Source: Ectocarpus siliculosus (lineage: Eukaryota > Sar > Phaeophyceae > Ectocarpales > Ectocarpaceae). From it: a DNA stretch of 19,945 nucleotides. Shown in pieces: positions 1 to 13,847 of this stretch. The position numbers and the translations under genes are program-made. Every line of letters starts with the position of its first letter. Position 1 is the first letter of the stretch. The notes beneath the pieces are model-generated. The model saw nothing but the letters and a program-made list of their open reading frames with translations, was not told the DNA's origin and did no database searches. Location of the stretch: assembly GCA_000310025.1 (NCBI GenBank), contig FN649738.1, positions 2,605,727-2,625,671 on the forward strand, in the 5' to 3' direction.

Positions 1-173
1 CGCACGATGCCCGTGCACAGCAGGTACTGGTTGTCGTTTAAGTACAGCTCGCCGATCACCACCTGGTTCCGGTTCAGGCCGATCGGCACGCTCCCCGCGA
101 ACAGCGTCTTCTTCTCCCGCTCGCTCATGTCCGTCATCAGGGCACCAATGCCCTTCTGGGTCATCGTCTCGGC
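1..173 (-). CDS. Exon 22 (partial): start of second cNB-like domain
   Basis: 57 codons plus two bases to the window edge; acceptor GCGTCAG|GCC. The peptide AETMTQKGIGALMTDMSERE continues with KTLFAGSVPIGLNRNQVVIG then YLNDNQYLLCTGIVR. The order hydrophobic-AG-...-Q-V-V-I-G-E ... YLL-x-x-G-x-V-R resembles cNB strands 1-5. The phosphate cassette lies beyond the window, so ligand binding cannot be judged. Confidence 0.75.
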
Positions 174-2987
174 CTGACGCAACGACAGAGGGAGGGGAGG
201 GGGGCGCAGAACGGAAAAGGGGAGCACAGGCATAAGTTGCAGACACGGGCAACGGGAGCGAGGACGGCACAGCCGGTGCGGGGGGCGGCGAGCGAGCATT
301 AGCCGATAAAAATGGCTAGAGTAGTAATGGTCCCCGGTATATTGCCGGTGAGATCCAGCCGATATCACCAGCACTATAGCGGGCAACCGGCATTATTCAG
401 AGTATGAAACAACTTGAATATTCCATCTGTGCCACACGATTTCACCGCCACTATACCGGGCGACCGGCATTATACATTTACCGGCACCATATTTCTAAAT
501 ACCGCGGACATGCCAATTTGGAACAACAACAGTGTTGTGTCTACAACAGAGTGAGAAGCGATAGAACATGTGCCGAGATACTAAATGGAGAGTAGAACCG
601 ACCATGCTTGGGTACTCAGAGGTATATCTCCCGATGTCGCCGGAAGCAAGTACTGAAAAAAAAAAAAAAGACGGTTGAGTCCGTCATCCTTTGCTGCAGC
701 ACCACCTGCAGAGGTCGCACCGACAAGAAAATCAATCACTCGCACGACGGCACCCTCCCGCACGAAGCCCCTTCACGGGGTCCCGGATCATGGCTTTCAC
801 AACAGTACTTCTGTTTTCAACCGCAATGAGACTTGTCATATTTTCATGGACCAGCCCGGTCAGCGCGGTCGATGCCAATAACAAAGACACACACACTGAG
901 ACTGACACTAAAACAGACGTCTTTTCATTGGTCAACAGGTTAGCGCGGTCGATTCCAATACTTAATAAATACACACACTTCTTTTCATTGGCCAGCCGAT
1001 TAACGCCGTCGATGTCAACAGCAACAAAAAGAAGACACAGAACACACCTGGTTGAGGTGGTCGAGGCTCAGGCGGGTCATCTTGCGGCGCAGCACCTTCC
1101 GCATCTCGCGGGAGGTCACCTCGTCCTCGCTCTTCCACCGGGAGTTGCACTGGGCGTACAGGTTATCCCTCTCCGCCTCCGTCTTCGCCTCCAGCATCTT
1201 GCGCCCCTGTTTTGACAACGCACGTAGCACAAACCAAACAAAAATATGGAGGAGACGGTCGTATCGCACTCGTTGTGGCATCGAGTATCGCTTGGCTATG
1301 GTAAGCATTAGTCCTGCCGTGTGCGCGGAGAAACGATGGGTGGGTGGTCGGCGGGGGGGGGGGGGGCTCCGCAACATGATTGTTGTTTGCTTGAGTGCGG
1401 TGGTCACATGCTGCACGCGTGCCGTGACAACTGCCTCCTGGGGCCGTAGGTGTGGTGACAGCTGTAGGCAGGCGAGCTACGCAACAGCGGCGAGGGTCTA
1501 CCTGATGCCTTCGCAGACAAACCACGTCTCCTACATCTCAGCAGCGGAGGAGACCAAGCCTACCGCCCACGGCAAAAAAACACACACATACACGTAGCGC
1601 ACCAAAACCAAACCCTGTCCGACGCCGCCGTCACAAGAAGAGACCCGTAAGCAATACTGCTGTAGGTTGAATAATAATACATCAAAGACCCGCCCTTCCG
1701 CTACCGCGCACACGGTACGGTACTAAACATACCGAAGACCCTCTTACCACGTACGGCACCCAAACATACCTGGCCGATATCCGTGAAGACGAGCGCCTTG
1801 GTGGACTTGGTGTGTCGCTTGATGGTGATAACCTCGTCGTGTCGCATCACGTCCCTGAACTGCCGGTTGATCTCCAGGTGGCTCAGGTCCACCGTCTTCT
1901 TGCCCACGAACGCGAAGTAGTGGTCCGTGATGTAGAAGGTTCCCTGGATGCGCACCTCCTATATATATTTTTGAGTGTTCGACATAGACAAAGATGAAAC
2001 AAAACACGGGGGGGTGGTGGGGGGGGGGGGTGGGGGGGCTATAAATGAGGAGGCATTCTATCGGAAAGGGTGCATAAATGGTTCGCACACCGCGAGCAAA
2101 AACGGGGAACGCCGCTCGCCGCATTTCTGCGTCGTTTCGAAACGTCTCGTGCCCAGAACCAAAAATGAAAAAGAAGACAGGTTCTTTCCCAAATCCCAAA
2201 ATTAACAGGCCAACAATACATGTACAGGTGCTCGTAACCCCTTATAATAGGTGAAAAATGTTGCATATGGTACGTACAAAAACACCTTATTTTCCTCCTG
2301 GTGGGTGTATGAAGGTGCACACAACCCCACGGCTTGAGATTTTGCGATGGTAAACCATACCTTATTCTTTATTTTCCTCGTGGCCGAACTACCGTATATG
2401 ACACAAGATAACACACCCCCTGGACCGATTTTCAAAGCTCGATTACTCCACGACGAAGAGGATGCATAAATGAAACAATACGTTTTCGAACAGCTCTCGA
2501 CGAGATGGTTCCAACGCCGCCGTTTTCGGCGCTGTGACTCTTCCTGCTGTTGAGAAATCGAGCTTTGAAAATCGGTCAAGGGGGTGTGTTATCTTGTGTC
2601 ATATACGGTAGGTGCATAGAGAGAGTCACATAACCCCACGGTGAAACATACTGCTGTACTGCTACAAATGGTAAGCGGGCAGACCACAACACTTCTTTTC
2701 CTCCTGGATTCAAGTAGGTGTACAGACTAAGGGTGCACCTAGCCCCGCGGTTAAATTATGTTGTGATGGCGCAACACCTTCGTTTCCTGCTGGTCCAAAA
2801 AATAGGTGAACTTACGTACACATCTTTAGCATGGTGGGTCATTGTACATTACTTACCTTCTTTTCCTCCTGGTCGAAGTAAGTGTAGCGGGTCTTGGCAA
2901 ACTCTCCGAGAATGGTCTCCGAAGCAGAGAAGCTGAACATGTTGCGAACAGCCTGCGAGGTCACCGGACAACAAAAAGAGGCAAGAT

Positions 2988-3068
<81 letters not shown>

Positions 3069-3704
3069 AAGCTCGTGCGCACTTGGACGCCCCATCATGT
3101 ATGCACGAGAAAACGCCATAAAGTAAAATTGACCACCTTCGCGAGAAATGGGTACATAGAACAGGCAAGGGGTACGCAGACCGTATCCCTAACCCTGCCC
3201 TCTTCCATCCCGATGAAATCATGCGAGGGCACTTCTGCCCCCGACAGCCGATGGTGATTTCATCAGAGGAAGGATAAGGATCTTCACGACTGCAGCTGTT
3301 GCGCCCGCTCTCCCCGCTCCCAACTGCAGCACCAACGGCCGACACACTCCGCCCTCTGCTACATCAGCAGTACCGCCAGACGATCGGCACCTAGCAGCGC
3401 TTCCGCCGGCGTAAGTGAACAATGGTTGCGGACACAACTAATACTTAGATAGAGCCCATTGGGCAGCGCGGTGTGGAGAAGGACAGCAGCACAGCGCAAA
3501 CAGCGCCCAACCGTCCTTGCGTGACGCGTGGGCAATTTCTTTCATGAATCACAGGTCTCACAGCAGTCTCGCATGTTCCGCTTTCCTCCCCTCGTCCACC
3601 GCCCTATGCGCATCTATTCTGGTCCTGCGAAAGACGCCATAAATATCGTTACGAGAGTTTCTTGCCGACCGCGTCACAAGCACCAACACCTCGACCCCGC
3701 TCTT

Positions 3705-3753
<49 letters not shown>

Positions 3754-6700
3754 ACTGCTGAAGCAAATCCTTTCGTACCATCTTTATCTTGTTTCTTTCA
3801 TGCATATCAATTTGCGATATTTTCAACCAATTCATCATCGTGTGAGAGAGTGCGTAGCCAGAGACCTCGTGTGCACCAGGTCTGTTAATACTACTGCTGT
3901 ACTGCTGTTGTCACATATGTACGGGGGGGATTGGGCCATGGCGGGTGCGTTTCTAGACGTTGTTGCGTTTCCAACAGCAAAGAGTCCCATCTGCCATCAC
4001 GTATTTCATATTTCTGCATGTGCGTTCAACGAGAGAGATTTTCCAAGGGCAAGAAGAAGAGCACATCGCCAAAGGCTCTCACGACTCAATGTTGTTGGGT
4101 ATGATAGTTGCTACTGCTGTGCTTTCACATACATGCGGGGGGGATTGGGCCATGGCGGGGGATTTTTCTACGGATGCGCGAGACGTGGCTGTGCTTCAGC
4201 CGCGGTGTGTGGTGGGTGCATACGTATTGTGAGGGCGCGTAGGAACTAACGTCCTACACCAAACAGGGAGCAGGGGGCAGGGAACTCGGAAGTCCCTGGC
4301 CCCCGCTCCATGTCGCCGTGTCCTTATATACGTATGTACACCACATTTTCACGTAACCTGTCAGCGTGTCACTCTGCGGCCCGCAGCACGCGGCAGGTTA
4401 CTCGGAGGAAACAAACGCAACCGAAACCGAAAGAGGCAGAAAGAGCGAGGTGGTTTGTACAGGAAAAAGGAGTGATGCTGTGGGTTTTGAAGGAAATTGT
4501 TGACGAGAGCGCACACCATTCACACATTTACCATCTAGTGCCAGGCATCCGCTAGGGCAGGCGGTGCTCATCGTGCAAGTCGCACGCTCGAGAGTGTTCT
4601 GGAAGGCTTGCTTCTTGAGTTGCGGTCAAAGGCAGCTTGTCGTATTGAACGGCATCTTCCCCAATATGTACAACGGCTACACCAGAGAGCATCCGCCGCC
4701 GTTTCTTTGCATTCGAGACACCTGAATGATGGTGTCAAATGCCTAAATCGCTTTGAACCGGCAGCATGCAGCACCTGTGGCAGCTACATGCCCGAGAGTG
4801 ATCACACACATCCCACCACGCCGTCAATTGCCACCGAAGAGCCTGTGTTTCACGCGTTCCCTACATGTAGTTACATGGTTTGTTCGTTAACATTAAATGA
4901 ACTTGGTTCATTTAATGCAACAAAAGAGATGTTCCGAGTTCCAAGAGGCACAATTGATTATCGGATCATCCGACAGGCTGCCATTTTTTTCACAATCTTT
5001 GGGAGAGATGTTCGCCCGCTTGGTGGTACGCACATTGCAAGGTAGCAATGTTACAACAGCAGTTTCAATGGTGTCGCAAGTGCTAACGTACCATTTCGTA
5101 CATACACAGCAGGTAGTAGACAGATGTGCTTGCTTGCTTTGCTAGAACACGTGTTCCGAGTTCCGAGTTCTGTGGAAACTTTTCAAATCCTCAAAAAAAC
5201 ACCGACAGAGGGTTTCAAGGGTGTGTTTAGTAGGGTACGTACTAAAGGTACTCTCGGGTATTTCCTCGGTATTTTACTCTACCCGAGGCCCGGGTATCTG
5301 TAGTACAGGTCTCGATACTCTACTCGAGGCTCGGGTATCTTTAGTACAGCCCTCAATACTCTACTCTACCCGAGTAGATGATCGGATACTTTTCAAATAC
5401 TCTAGTCTACTCGACACTTTAGTACAATCTCGATACTCTACTCTACTAAACCCAAGAGCAGGTTTAGTACATACTCGATACTCTCCCCTTCTCGACACTT
5501 TAGTACAATACTCGATACTCTACTCTACCCTCGGGTAGATATAGTCTACCCTCCGTACCCTACTGGTGTACTTGCTCGGGTATTCACCCGGGTATCTACC
5601 CGTCCACCCGGGTATCTACCCGGTACCCGACCAAAGAGCTTGCTGGTGACGTCATACTTTGGAAACAGCGATGCAATTGCACAAGGACAGAGTACTGCTG
5701 AATACGCAGAGTACGAGTATACCCGGTGCGCAGAGTACGCTGCCCTGGCCTACCCGAGCACCGACCAGGGGAGGTGGCAGCAATGAGTGAACCCGCCAAT
5801 GATAGCAATAGCAATAGTTCACCCGCATCTCCCGATGCGGGTGCATCATCAGCAGAGCAACAGCGAATTTTTATGATTTAGGTCAGAATTTGAGCTGAGA
5901 CGCCTGTTACAGGTGCATGGTGGTGGTGGTGGTTGTGGTTGAAGTGCAAGCGTACTTGAAACTAGAACTGGATGATAAAACTCAACATGACAACAATAAC
6001 ATATCATACGTCCTGATGTTCGTGTGCACGTATATAGACTAATCGTATACATATCATACATCATACATATACATGTGTATCATATACAAGTGTAAGTATA
6101 AGTGTAAGTATACATACTGATGAAAGTATGTATGAAGAGGTAAAGGTGGAAGGTTTGAACAGGTAGGTGAAGGTTACCCGGTACCCACGGGTCGGGTATT
6201 CTCCTCGCGGGTAGGTGTAGTAACGCTCTCGATACTCTACTCGAGGCTCTGGTATCTTTAGTACAAGTCTCGATACTCTACTCGAGGCTCGGGTATCTTT
6301 AGTACAGGTCTCGATACTCTACTCGAGGTTCGGGTATCTTTAGAACGGCCCTCAATACTCTACTCTACCCGAGTAGATGATAGGACATTTTTCAAGTACT
6401 CTACTCAGGTACGGTAGAGTATCGGTGGAAAATACTCTAGTCTACTCGACACTTTAGTACCATACAACTCTCAATTAAGGAACAATAAAAACGGACTAAA
6501 CCCAAGAGCAGGTTTAGTACAATACTCGATACTCTCCTCTACTCGACACTTTAGTACAATCTCGACAATCTCGATACTCTACTATACTCAACACGTAGTA
6601 CAATTTCTCAATACTCTACTAAACACACCCTTGGAGGGTTTAGGTTCCGTCCAATCACAGCCGCGTTTATTAGCCTCGACCGAAGAGGTCAGAGGCGCAG

Positions 6701-9700
6701 ACAGATGCAGGTGCGAACACGTGGTTCGGCAAGGGGCCCTCCAAGTGGAAACCGTGGAACCCCCCAGCCCCCCCCCCCGGGCCAAGATTGACACGCAGGA
6801 TCGCCACTCTAGGTGGCTGGCTCACTTGCAGCAGTCCATAGTGAAACCAACATAATCTTCATTGTATATAAGTTTTCGTGCCGCATTCTAAAACCCATAA
6901 ATTATATTCATAGCATAGGCTTTGGCATGGTCATACTATATCCTCCCCCCATCGTGACAAGGATTGAAGCGTAACCAGGGGGTGTTCCACAATTTCCACT
7001 AGCTCTGCGTGGGATCCCGTGCGCGCGCGCTGAAAAAGCGCGCGAAAATGTTGGAAACCCCGGGGATTTGGTGAAAAATGTCCCCTCCGGCGACAAATAA
7101 GGCCCCCCCCTCCCCCCTCGCGACCAAGATTGACGCGTAAATTAGGGGTATTGCATGGTTTCCACTTGGAGGGCCCCTTGGGTTCTGAGCGGTTTGGACG
7201 GCGCGGGCAGCTCGTCCGGCGCTCGGCGCCCGGAACCCTCGGCGGCGGCGTCTTGCGGAGAGGAGAGAGGTCGTCCCCCGGGCTCCGGGGAGAGGGAGGC
7301 CGAACGGTGCCCTCAGCGGCGCCAAGCTGCGCTCTGTACCGTTATCGTGTCGATTTCGGTGTGAGAGCTCTGCTGTAGGCCTAATTCCGCCGCTTCGCTC
7401 TCAGACGCGGCTGTGAGCTGTGAGGCTTGAGGGCCGCCCTTGAGCCAGAGCTAAAAAAATCCCTACCTCTACCTATATATCTTTCTCGAACAGGTACCGG
7501 TAGTGTTTCTGTGTTTTGTCTTTATTTTCCTTGTAAATATATTAAGGGACACACCTGGTCCTTGGCTGTGGCCCCGATGGCGGCCTTAGTGGACTTGATC
7601 TGAGCCTTGTCGGCGCCTGGCCCCTGCTCCTCCTCGAACTGCCTCTTCGCCTCCAGCATCTTCTCCTCCTCCCGAGCAGCCTCCAGCCTCTTTTCGTGAA
7701 CCTGTGGTGTCCAAAAACATTACTTCATATTTTTAGTTCGAATGGAGTATGCACAGGTGGCCCGATATAAATGCATGTATTTAGGGGCAAGAGGAGATTA
7801 GGCCACTATTCAGGGCAGTGCCACTATTCGATACATATGGGGTTCATGTCCATGTTGAGATTGTGACAAAGAGATTTGGATGCCACCATGTCGGCAGTTC
7901 CACTACTCGAGTTGCCACTATACCGGGCCACCTACTGCTCTACGTACATACGAAGTGCGGTTGAAGTAATATAACGTCCCCAAAACTGAAGATAAAAGAA
8001 TACCCAAACACAAACACAAAACACACCCAACCATTATCTTTTGTATCAAAGCCTTGCTTGTGGGCCTCTTCTTGCGAGCCTGTGCATTGTAGATTATTCT
8101 CATGTTTCGAAAACATACATATAACCTCACAGAAAGACTACCCGTTCTGCTTACATTTTATCCGCTTCGAATCCCCCCTCCATCACGTACAATAAATACT
8201 ACACGTACACACATGCATGCCCACACACAACCAGGGCGCGGAATCATCCACGCGAGGCAAACCCCATATCGACACCGACACCGACGACAACAACAAAAAG
8301 AAACGCAGGCAACAACGACAACAACAACAACGCCACCACCAAAACCACCACCACCACCACCAACAACAACAACGACAACAACAACAACAACACCATCAAC
8401 AATGATACCACCAAAAACAAACACAACAAAAAACACAACCCAAAATATGCGCGCACCTTCCGCGTGAACATGGCGTCCTCCGCCGCTTCCGTCCTCTCTC
8501 CCAGGATAACCGCCAGGTACTTGTGGAACGCCGCGGTAATGTCCTTCTTGGGCTTGAGGATGTCCGTCTTTACGCAGCACGCAACAACGCCGAGGAGAGG
8601 GTCCGTGATTTCAACCGGTGGGGGGGGGGAGGGGGAGGGACGACAGCAGCGACACACGGATATGTAGGAGCCGAGGGAGGTCCGTTCAAGCTTCGGTAAT
8701 CGCGTCTGGTTGGATACTTTGCTTTTCGCGTTTCGGCGCACCATGGCTTGCCATGCAACGCCACGCCCCGCCATATGCCGTTTCACACATACCACCGTCC
8801 ACTCCCGTCGCGTCCCACACCCAACCGAGTTTACCGAGTTGCAACCAAGACAAGCCGCCTTGGTCGTACCACCAACCATGAAAACGCCATCGAGACCCCA
8901 AGTCAGAACCCACAGCGCGCGCTTGGGTCCATAATTGGAGTAAAGACTACGGAGGATGAGACTGCTGTCCGCGGCGTTGTCGAAAAAATGACGATGTCCA
9001 CATATGATGGTACCAACACCAGAACTAACATCCACAGCAGCAGCCACAGCAGCAACACAAGAACAACAGACAGCAAAAGTAGTGACAGCAACAGCCACAA
9101 CAGCAACAACAACAACAACAACACCAACAGCAGCAGCAGCAGCAGCAACAAATAACAACAACAACAACAACAGCAGCAGCAGCAGCAACAAAGAACAACA
9201 ACACCGACAGAGTCAAAACAACGAACACTACAACACATCGAAACGCGCCTGCAAAAGCAGCAGCTACGTAGGCACACCTTGAGCACGGCAGTGTCGATGG
9301 AGAAGACAACGGTAATGGGGTCTTTGGCCGTGAACGTCAGGCCTGACTTGGGCGCTTCGCCGTCCTTCGCCAGGAGGAACGGCACCACGCCGAAGATGTC
9401 GTCCTGATTTCGGTACACAGAGAAAAAAGAGAAGGAGAGAAAGAAAAAAACAAACAAAAAGTTAATTTCGTGCACAGAGAAAAAAGAGAAGGAGAGAAAA
9501 AACAAAAAACAATAAGTTAATTTCGTATATAGAGAAGAGAGAAGGAGAGAAAAAACAAAACAAAAAGTTGGAAGTATTTAGAAAGCGACCGAGCGAGAAA
9601 GAGAGGGGGGGGGAAGGTCAGACCCAGACACACAGACAGACAGAGATCCATGTGCCGCCCCAAATCCGAAACCGTACGAGCTTGCCGCATGTAGGACCCA

Positions 9701-12700
9701 CATCAGGGGTGGACGACCGTGTCAAAATGAGATCGACCTCTTCCGTGTCCGCTCACACCACCAAGAGCGCCGAGCGAGCGAACAAGAGGACCTCAAACAA
9801 AACCTCCGTACACAAGGTACTCTGAACATGGCGGCGATAAACAGCTCAACAACAACCAATGCACCTGCGCCGTTTTATCTTGAATTCGATGGAACAACCC
9901 CCTTTCCTTTCCTCAAGTTTGTTTTATCTTCAATTGCACTCTCTATTCCTTTCCTCAAGATTGTTTATCTTGAATTGGATTGCATCCCTCTTTCCTTTCC
10001 TCAAGATTTTTTTATCTTGAATTTGATTGGACATCCCTCTTTCCTTTCCTCAAGTTTTTTCGCTCATCGTACTGCTGTAGCCCTGTCTTTTTGCCGTCAC
10101 CTTTCGGAGAGTGCCGAGCACAACCATCTCCGGACCGGTCTCGTTGAGGGTGAGGCTATAGATGTCGCTGCTGAAGTCGGAGTTGCCGCTGTCGCTGCTT
10201 TCCGCGCTGGACTTGTCGTCGTCAGACTCTTCCTCCTGCGACGGGGGCGGGGTCACCACGCCACGTTGTTGTTGTTGTTGTTTTTGTTGTCATGGTGGTT
10301 GTTGATGATGTTGTCATCGCATTGAAAAACGCTTGTCCATCTGTCGCTGCCCCGAACCTTTCAATGTCCGTCCTACAGTGGCGGCTACGGTTCAAGACAG
10401 GGTCGTCACAAGCCAGTATTTCTCTCTTAAATCCGGTTGTTTTCTCTTAAACCGTACTGTGAACTGTATGCATTTCTCATGGTCGTGACAAGCCAGTTTG
10501 ACTCTCTTAAATGGGTACTCTCCCAAAGAGTCTCTCTTAAACCGAAGCCGCCGCCGTTCCCACTGACGCCGACCGCCTTCCGTGGTGAGAGGCCAACTAC
10601 CCGAAAAACGGCACCACACGCTTCGTTAAAACAGGGAAACTACAGCTGCTGACACGAACATATGGATTCAATGCTAATCTATCTTAGACTCTTCTCTACA
10701 GATAGGGATGCATTCGTTGTGTCGTATTTAGAAAAAAAAAAAACGACGCGCACATAGAGATAACCCAGCCCAACCAACGTCTCCTGGCAAAACCGGAAAC
10801 CTTTCGTGTAGTTATGTAGCACTATTGAGCCGTTATGGTGAACCCGCAGCACATGAAAAAAAGGAACCGTTCTGTGCAACCACGGGTCGGAGTAAACGGC
10901 ACAAGTGCTGTCAGCGCTGATTTGAAGTGAAGATAAAAAAAAAAACATCCCTGGCGTGTCGTGTAAATTAAATGCACGTCTTGATTGGGCTTTGCTTTTC
11001 GGCAAGACAGACCTACTTGTAGCCCATGAAAAGCAATAGACACCTGAAAACCAAACTAAACCGAAAGACTAAAACCTTCGGCTGACTATTCTACGACCAA
11101 ACAGCTACTTCTACGAACCAAACCAAACCAAACCAAACACCCATTCTTCCCCAACGCATGTCCGAGCCGTCAGTGACGGGTGGCACAATTACAATCGTGC
11201 GTACCTCGGAAGAGCCGCTGTCATCCTCCTGGCCCATGGCCGTCATCGCCACACCCTCGTTGGGGTCCTCGTACTCCAACGGCTCGCTGTCAAGCTTCTG
11301 CGGGGCCCCCCGTCAACGGACAAGTCAATCGCGGAAAAGAGAGCGGTATATACAAAAGGAAAAACGAAAGTCAAAAATTTAACAACCTCACAAATGGAGT
11401 ACTTGACAAAAACAAAAAGGCTTTGGTGTTGTATTAGAGACTGATTTTAATGCGGACATACATACACCATGGACTAAATAATCGTTGCTGCTGTCAGTGC
11501 CTCGGTCTTGGAAGGACCAGCTCCTTGGATCCGGTAGAGCCGGAGGTGACGGGGGGTCATAGATAATACCAGTCCTCCAACACGAAACTCGGTCATCCAA
11601 GGTCAACGTGTGTGTGTGTTTTCGTCCCATCTATTCTGGTGCCGGTTTACAGGCGCCTTTCGGCGTGTATACCTGACACAAGAGGCAGGTCACACAATCA
11701 ACAGCAGTGATACCGAAACAACCGAAAACGACTGCTGTTGCGGTGCGTGCGAAGACATCAAACCAACAACAACGACAGCAGGACAGCAATAGCACGAGCG
11801 TGGCATCGTGTCATGCTCAACCCGGAGGCGGCATCACTCACCTCTTCGAGATCAGCCTGGGTCAAGCCCGTCCCCGGCTTCCGCTTGGCGAGCGCCTGCA
11901 ACAGTTTACAGCAGTTTGGTGAGGGTGTGAGTGACTTTCAACGAAGCGGGCGACGAGGAAAACCACCATTCGCCAAACACGTCAGCACGCAACATCAATG
12001 GTACATCCACATCCACACCAAGCAGAACAGACGGCAGTAGTTCTCTGAGCATTTTCTTCAAAAGCTCTCGAGCAGTGAAAAACAAAAACACGTGTCATTT
12101 CATCGTTTTACGTACATCTTGTACGCCGGTGTTATCGCAATTTTTTGTCGGATTGCGCAGGAAAAATATATGAGCCTCGGTCGCAATTCTTTCGCCGCGA
12201 ATCTCTGATCATCTACGTATTTAGTACGAACTGTTGTTGCTTTCCCTGTTACAATTTTCTTTCTTGCCTTTGCGTACGACTGCTGCTCCCGAGAGTCGAC
12301 GGGCTTGCCCCCCATGCCGATCGATCCCCCCATCGTCGAGCCCGTCCCGAAGCTGGCTCCCCCGGCAATCTCCAAGATCTCGTTCACCTTGTTAGTTTTG
12401 TTTTACCAGACGAAAAACACGGGCCAAGTGAAGCAAAGCAACGCGAATCATTATAGACACAAGAGAAACATCAGCATGTAATAATAGACATGTCTCACCG
12501 TGTTTCGTGCTGTCAACCCCGGACGGACACAGAAAAAAAAAAAAAACTCGCTGGTAAGAAAAGCTCTGTCGCCTCCCACGTTGGGCCAGAAAACAACAAA
12601 ACACGCGAAAAGCGAAGAAAAAAAACTCGTTGGTAAGAAGCGGGCTTTGCCTCGCTCTCTCCTTCCTCCCGCCGCTGCGGCGGAGCCGGGGAGGTGTGTG

Positions 12701-13814
12701 TGTGTGTGACGTAGAACCCCTAATTTCTTTTCCCACAGCTTCCTTTTGTGCCACGAATCGTGACGAATCGTGATAAACGTTCCCGTCTACTCCAGCATAA
12801 AATGCATATATAGCAGGTAACGTTTACGCGTATTTTATGCATAGTTCCAAAGGAAAGCGGAGAAAACAACTCATATGTTGCAGCCTCCGTCCTGTCTGTG
12901 TGCACACCTCGATCTTTCCTTGGGCGACGTGGTAGATGCGGGTGAAGTCGTCTCCAGTGTCGACCAGGTTTTGCCCCGCCGTAAGCACGTGGATCTGGCA
13001 CCAAGAGAAAAAAAGAGCCACGGAAAACATTAAAACAATAAAACACAAAGCAGTATGTCAAAACCAAGCCACGGACATTTACCATCGGTTTCAAAACAAA
13101 CTATAATAATAGTAACGAATACAAGCGAAGTGCACAAAGCAACAATCGTGGCTATGAACGAATCACATTTTTAAAGTCGCAGCCATACTTTGAATAAGAC
13201 ACTTGCGAGTGACTTTCGACCACGATGCGTTGGCAACAAACTAGCAACCTCCGTCGCAAATATAAGAGAGTCGTGAACGGCGGGAGGAGAAGCCACTGAC
13301 AATAGAAAAAAAAAAAAATGGGCCCAGAGGGGCATATGGGGTCCGGCACGTGATCAATGCGACTACGTAATATCGTCGCTGGGAGACGCAGACGGCAAGC
13401 AGGGCTGCGGGACGCTGGGTCGCTCACCTTGACGGTCTCGAGAATCCTCTGCCAATCCTTGTAGGTGACCATGTGGTCGTTCAGCCTCTCCCGGGTCTCC
13501 ATACGCCTCGCCTTGTTGAACGCCTGCTCTCCGGGTACCCCGACCGGATACCCCGCCACCAGCGAAGAAAAAAAAAACACAGAAAGACAGGCTGGTCATC
13601 ATATCATACAACACAATGTATGCATTTCTAATCTACTGCTGTATGGTTTGAAGTGAAGACAAAAAAAAAAAAAATCCGTACTCTGTATCTGTGGGAGAGA
13701 TTAATTACTTGGTCTTCGTGTAAAAAAAAAGAAAAAAGATGCACGGCTGGGAGCGTGCGCCCTTTTTACACAAATACGCTGCCGTAGTAGAGTAATAAAT
13801 CACCAACAGCAGCC

Positions 13815-13847
<33 letters not shown>

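Noticed and set aside
691-1215. 174-codon plus-strand open frame
   Set aside because: It crosses the CATTGGTC repeats and the antisense of exon 21; low-complexity Leu/His at its end, and no splice or start context.
2842-3126. Glu/Arg-repeat frame
   Set aside because: It is the (GA)n microsatellite read in frame.
5216-6633. Possible transposase gene within the hAT element
   Set aside because: Longest frames are about 100 codons and are made of the TACTC repeats; no dimerisation or catalytic motif seen.
7130-7440. GC-rich stretch with frames on both strands
   Set aside because: Could be an extra exon or a CpG-rich regulatory stretch, but no domain-like peptide or matching splice pair joined exons 18 and 19 there.
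8158-9505. Long open frames of Leu, Val, Gln or Cys runs (for example 8244-9191 minus, 8903-9505 minus)
   Set aside because: They are translations of CAG/CAA/CCA microsatellites and read through the splice sites of exons 16 and 17 in other frames.
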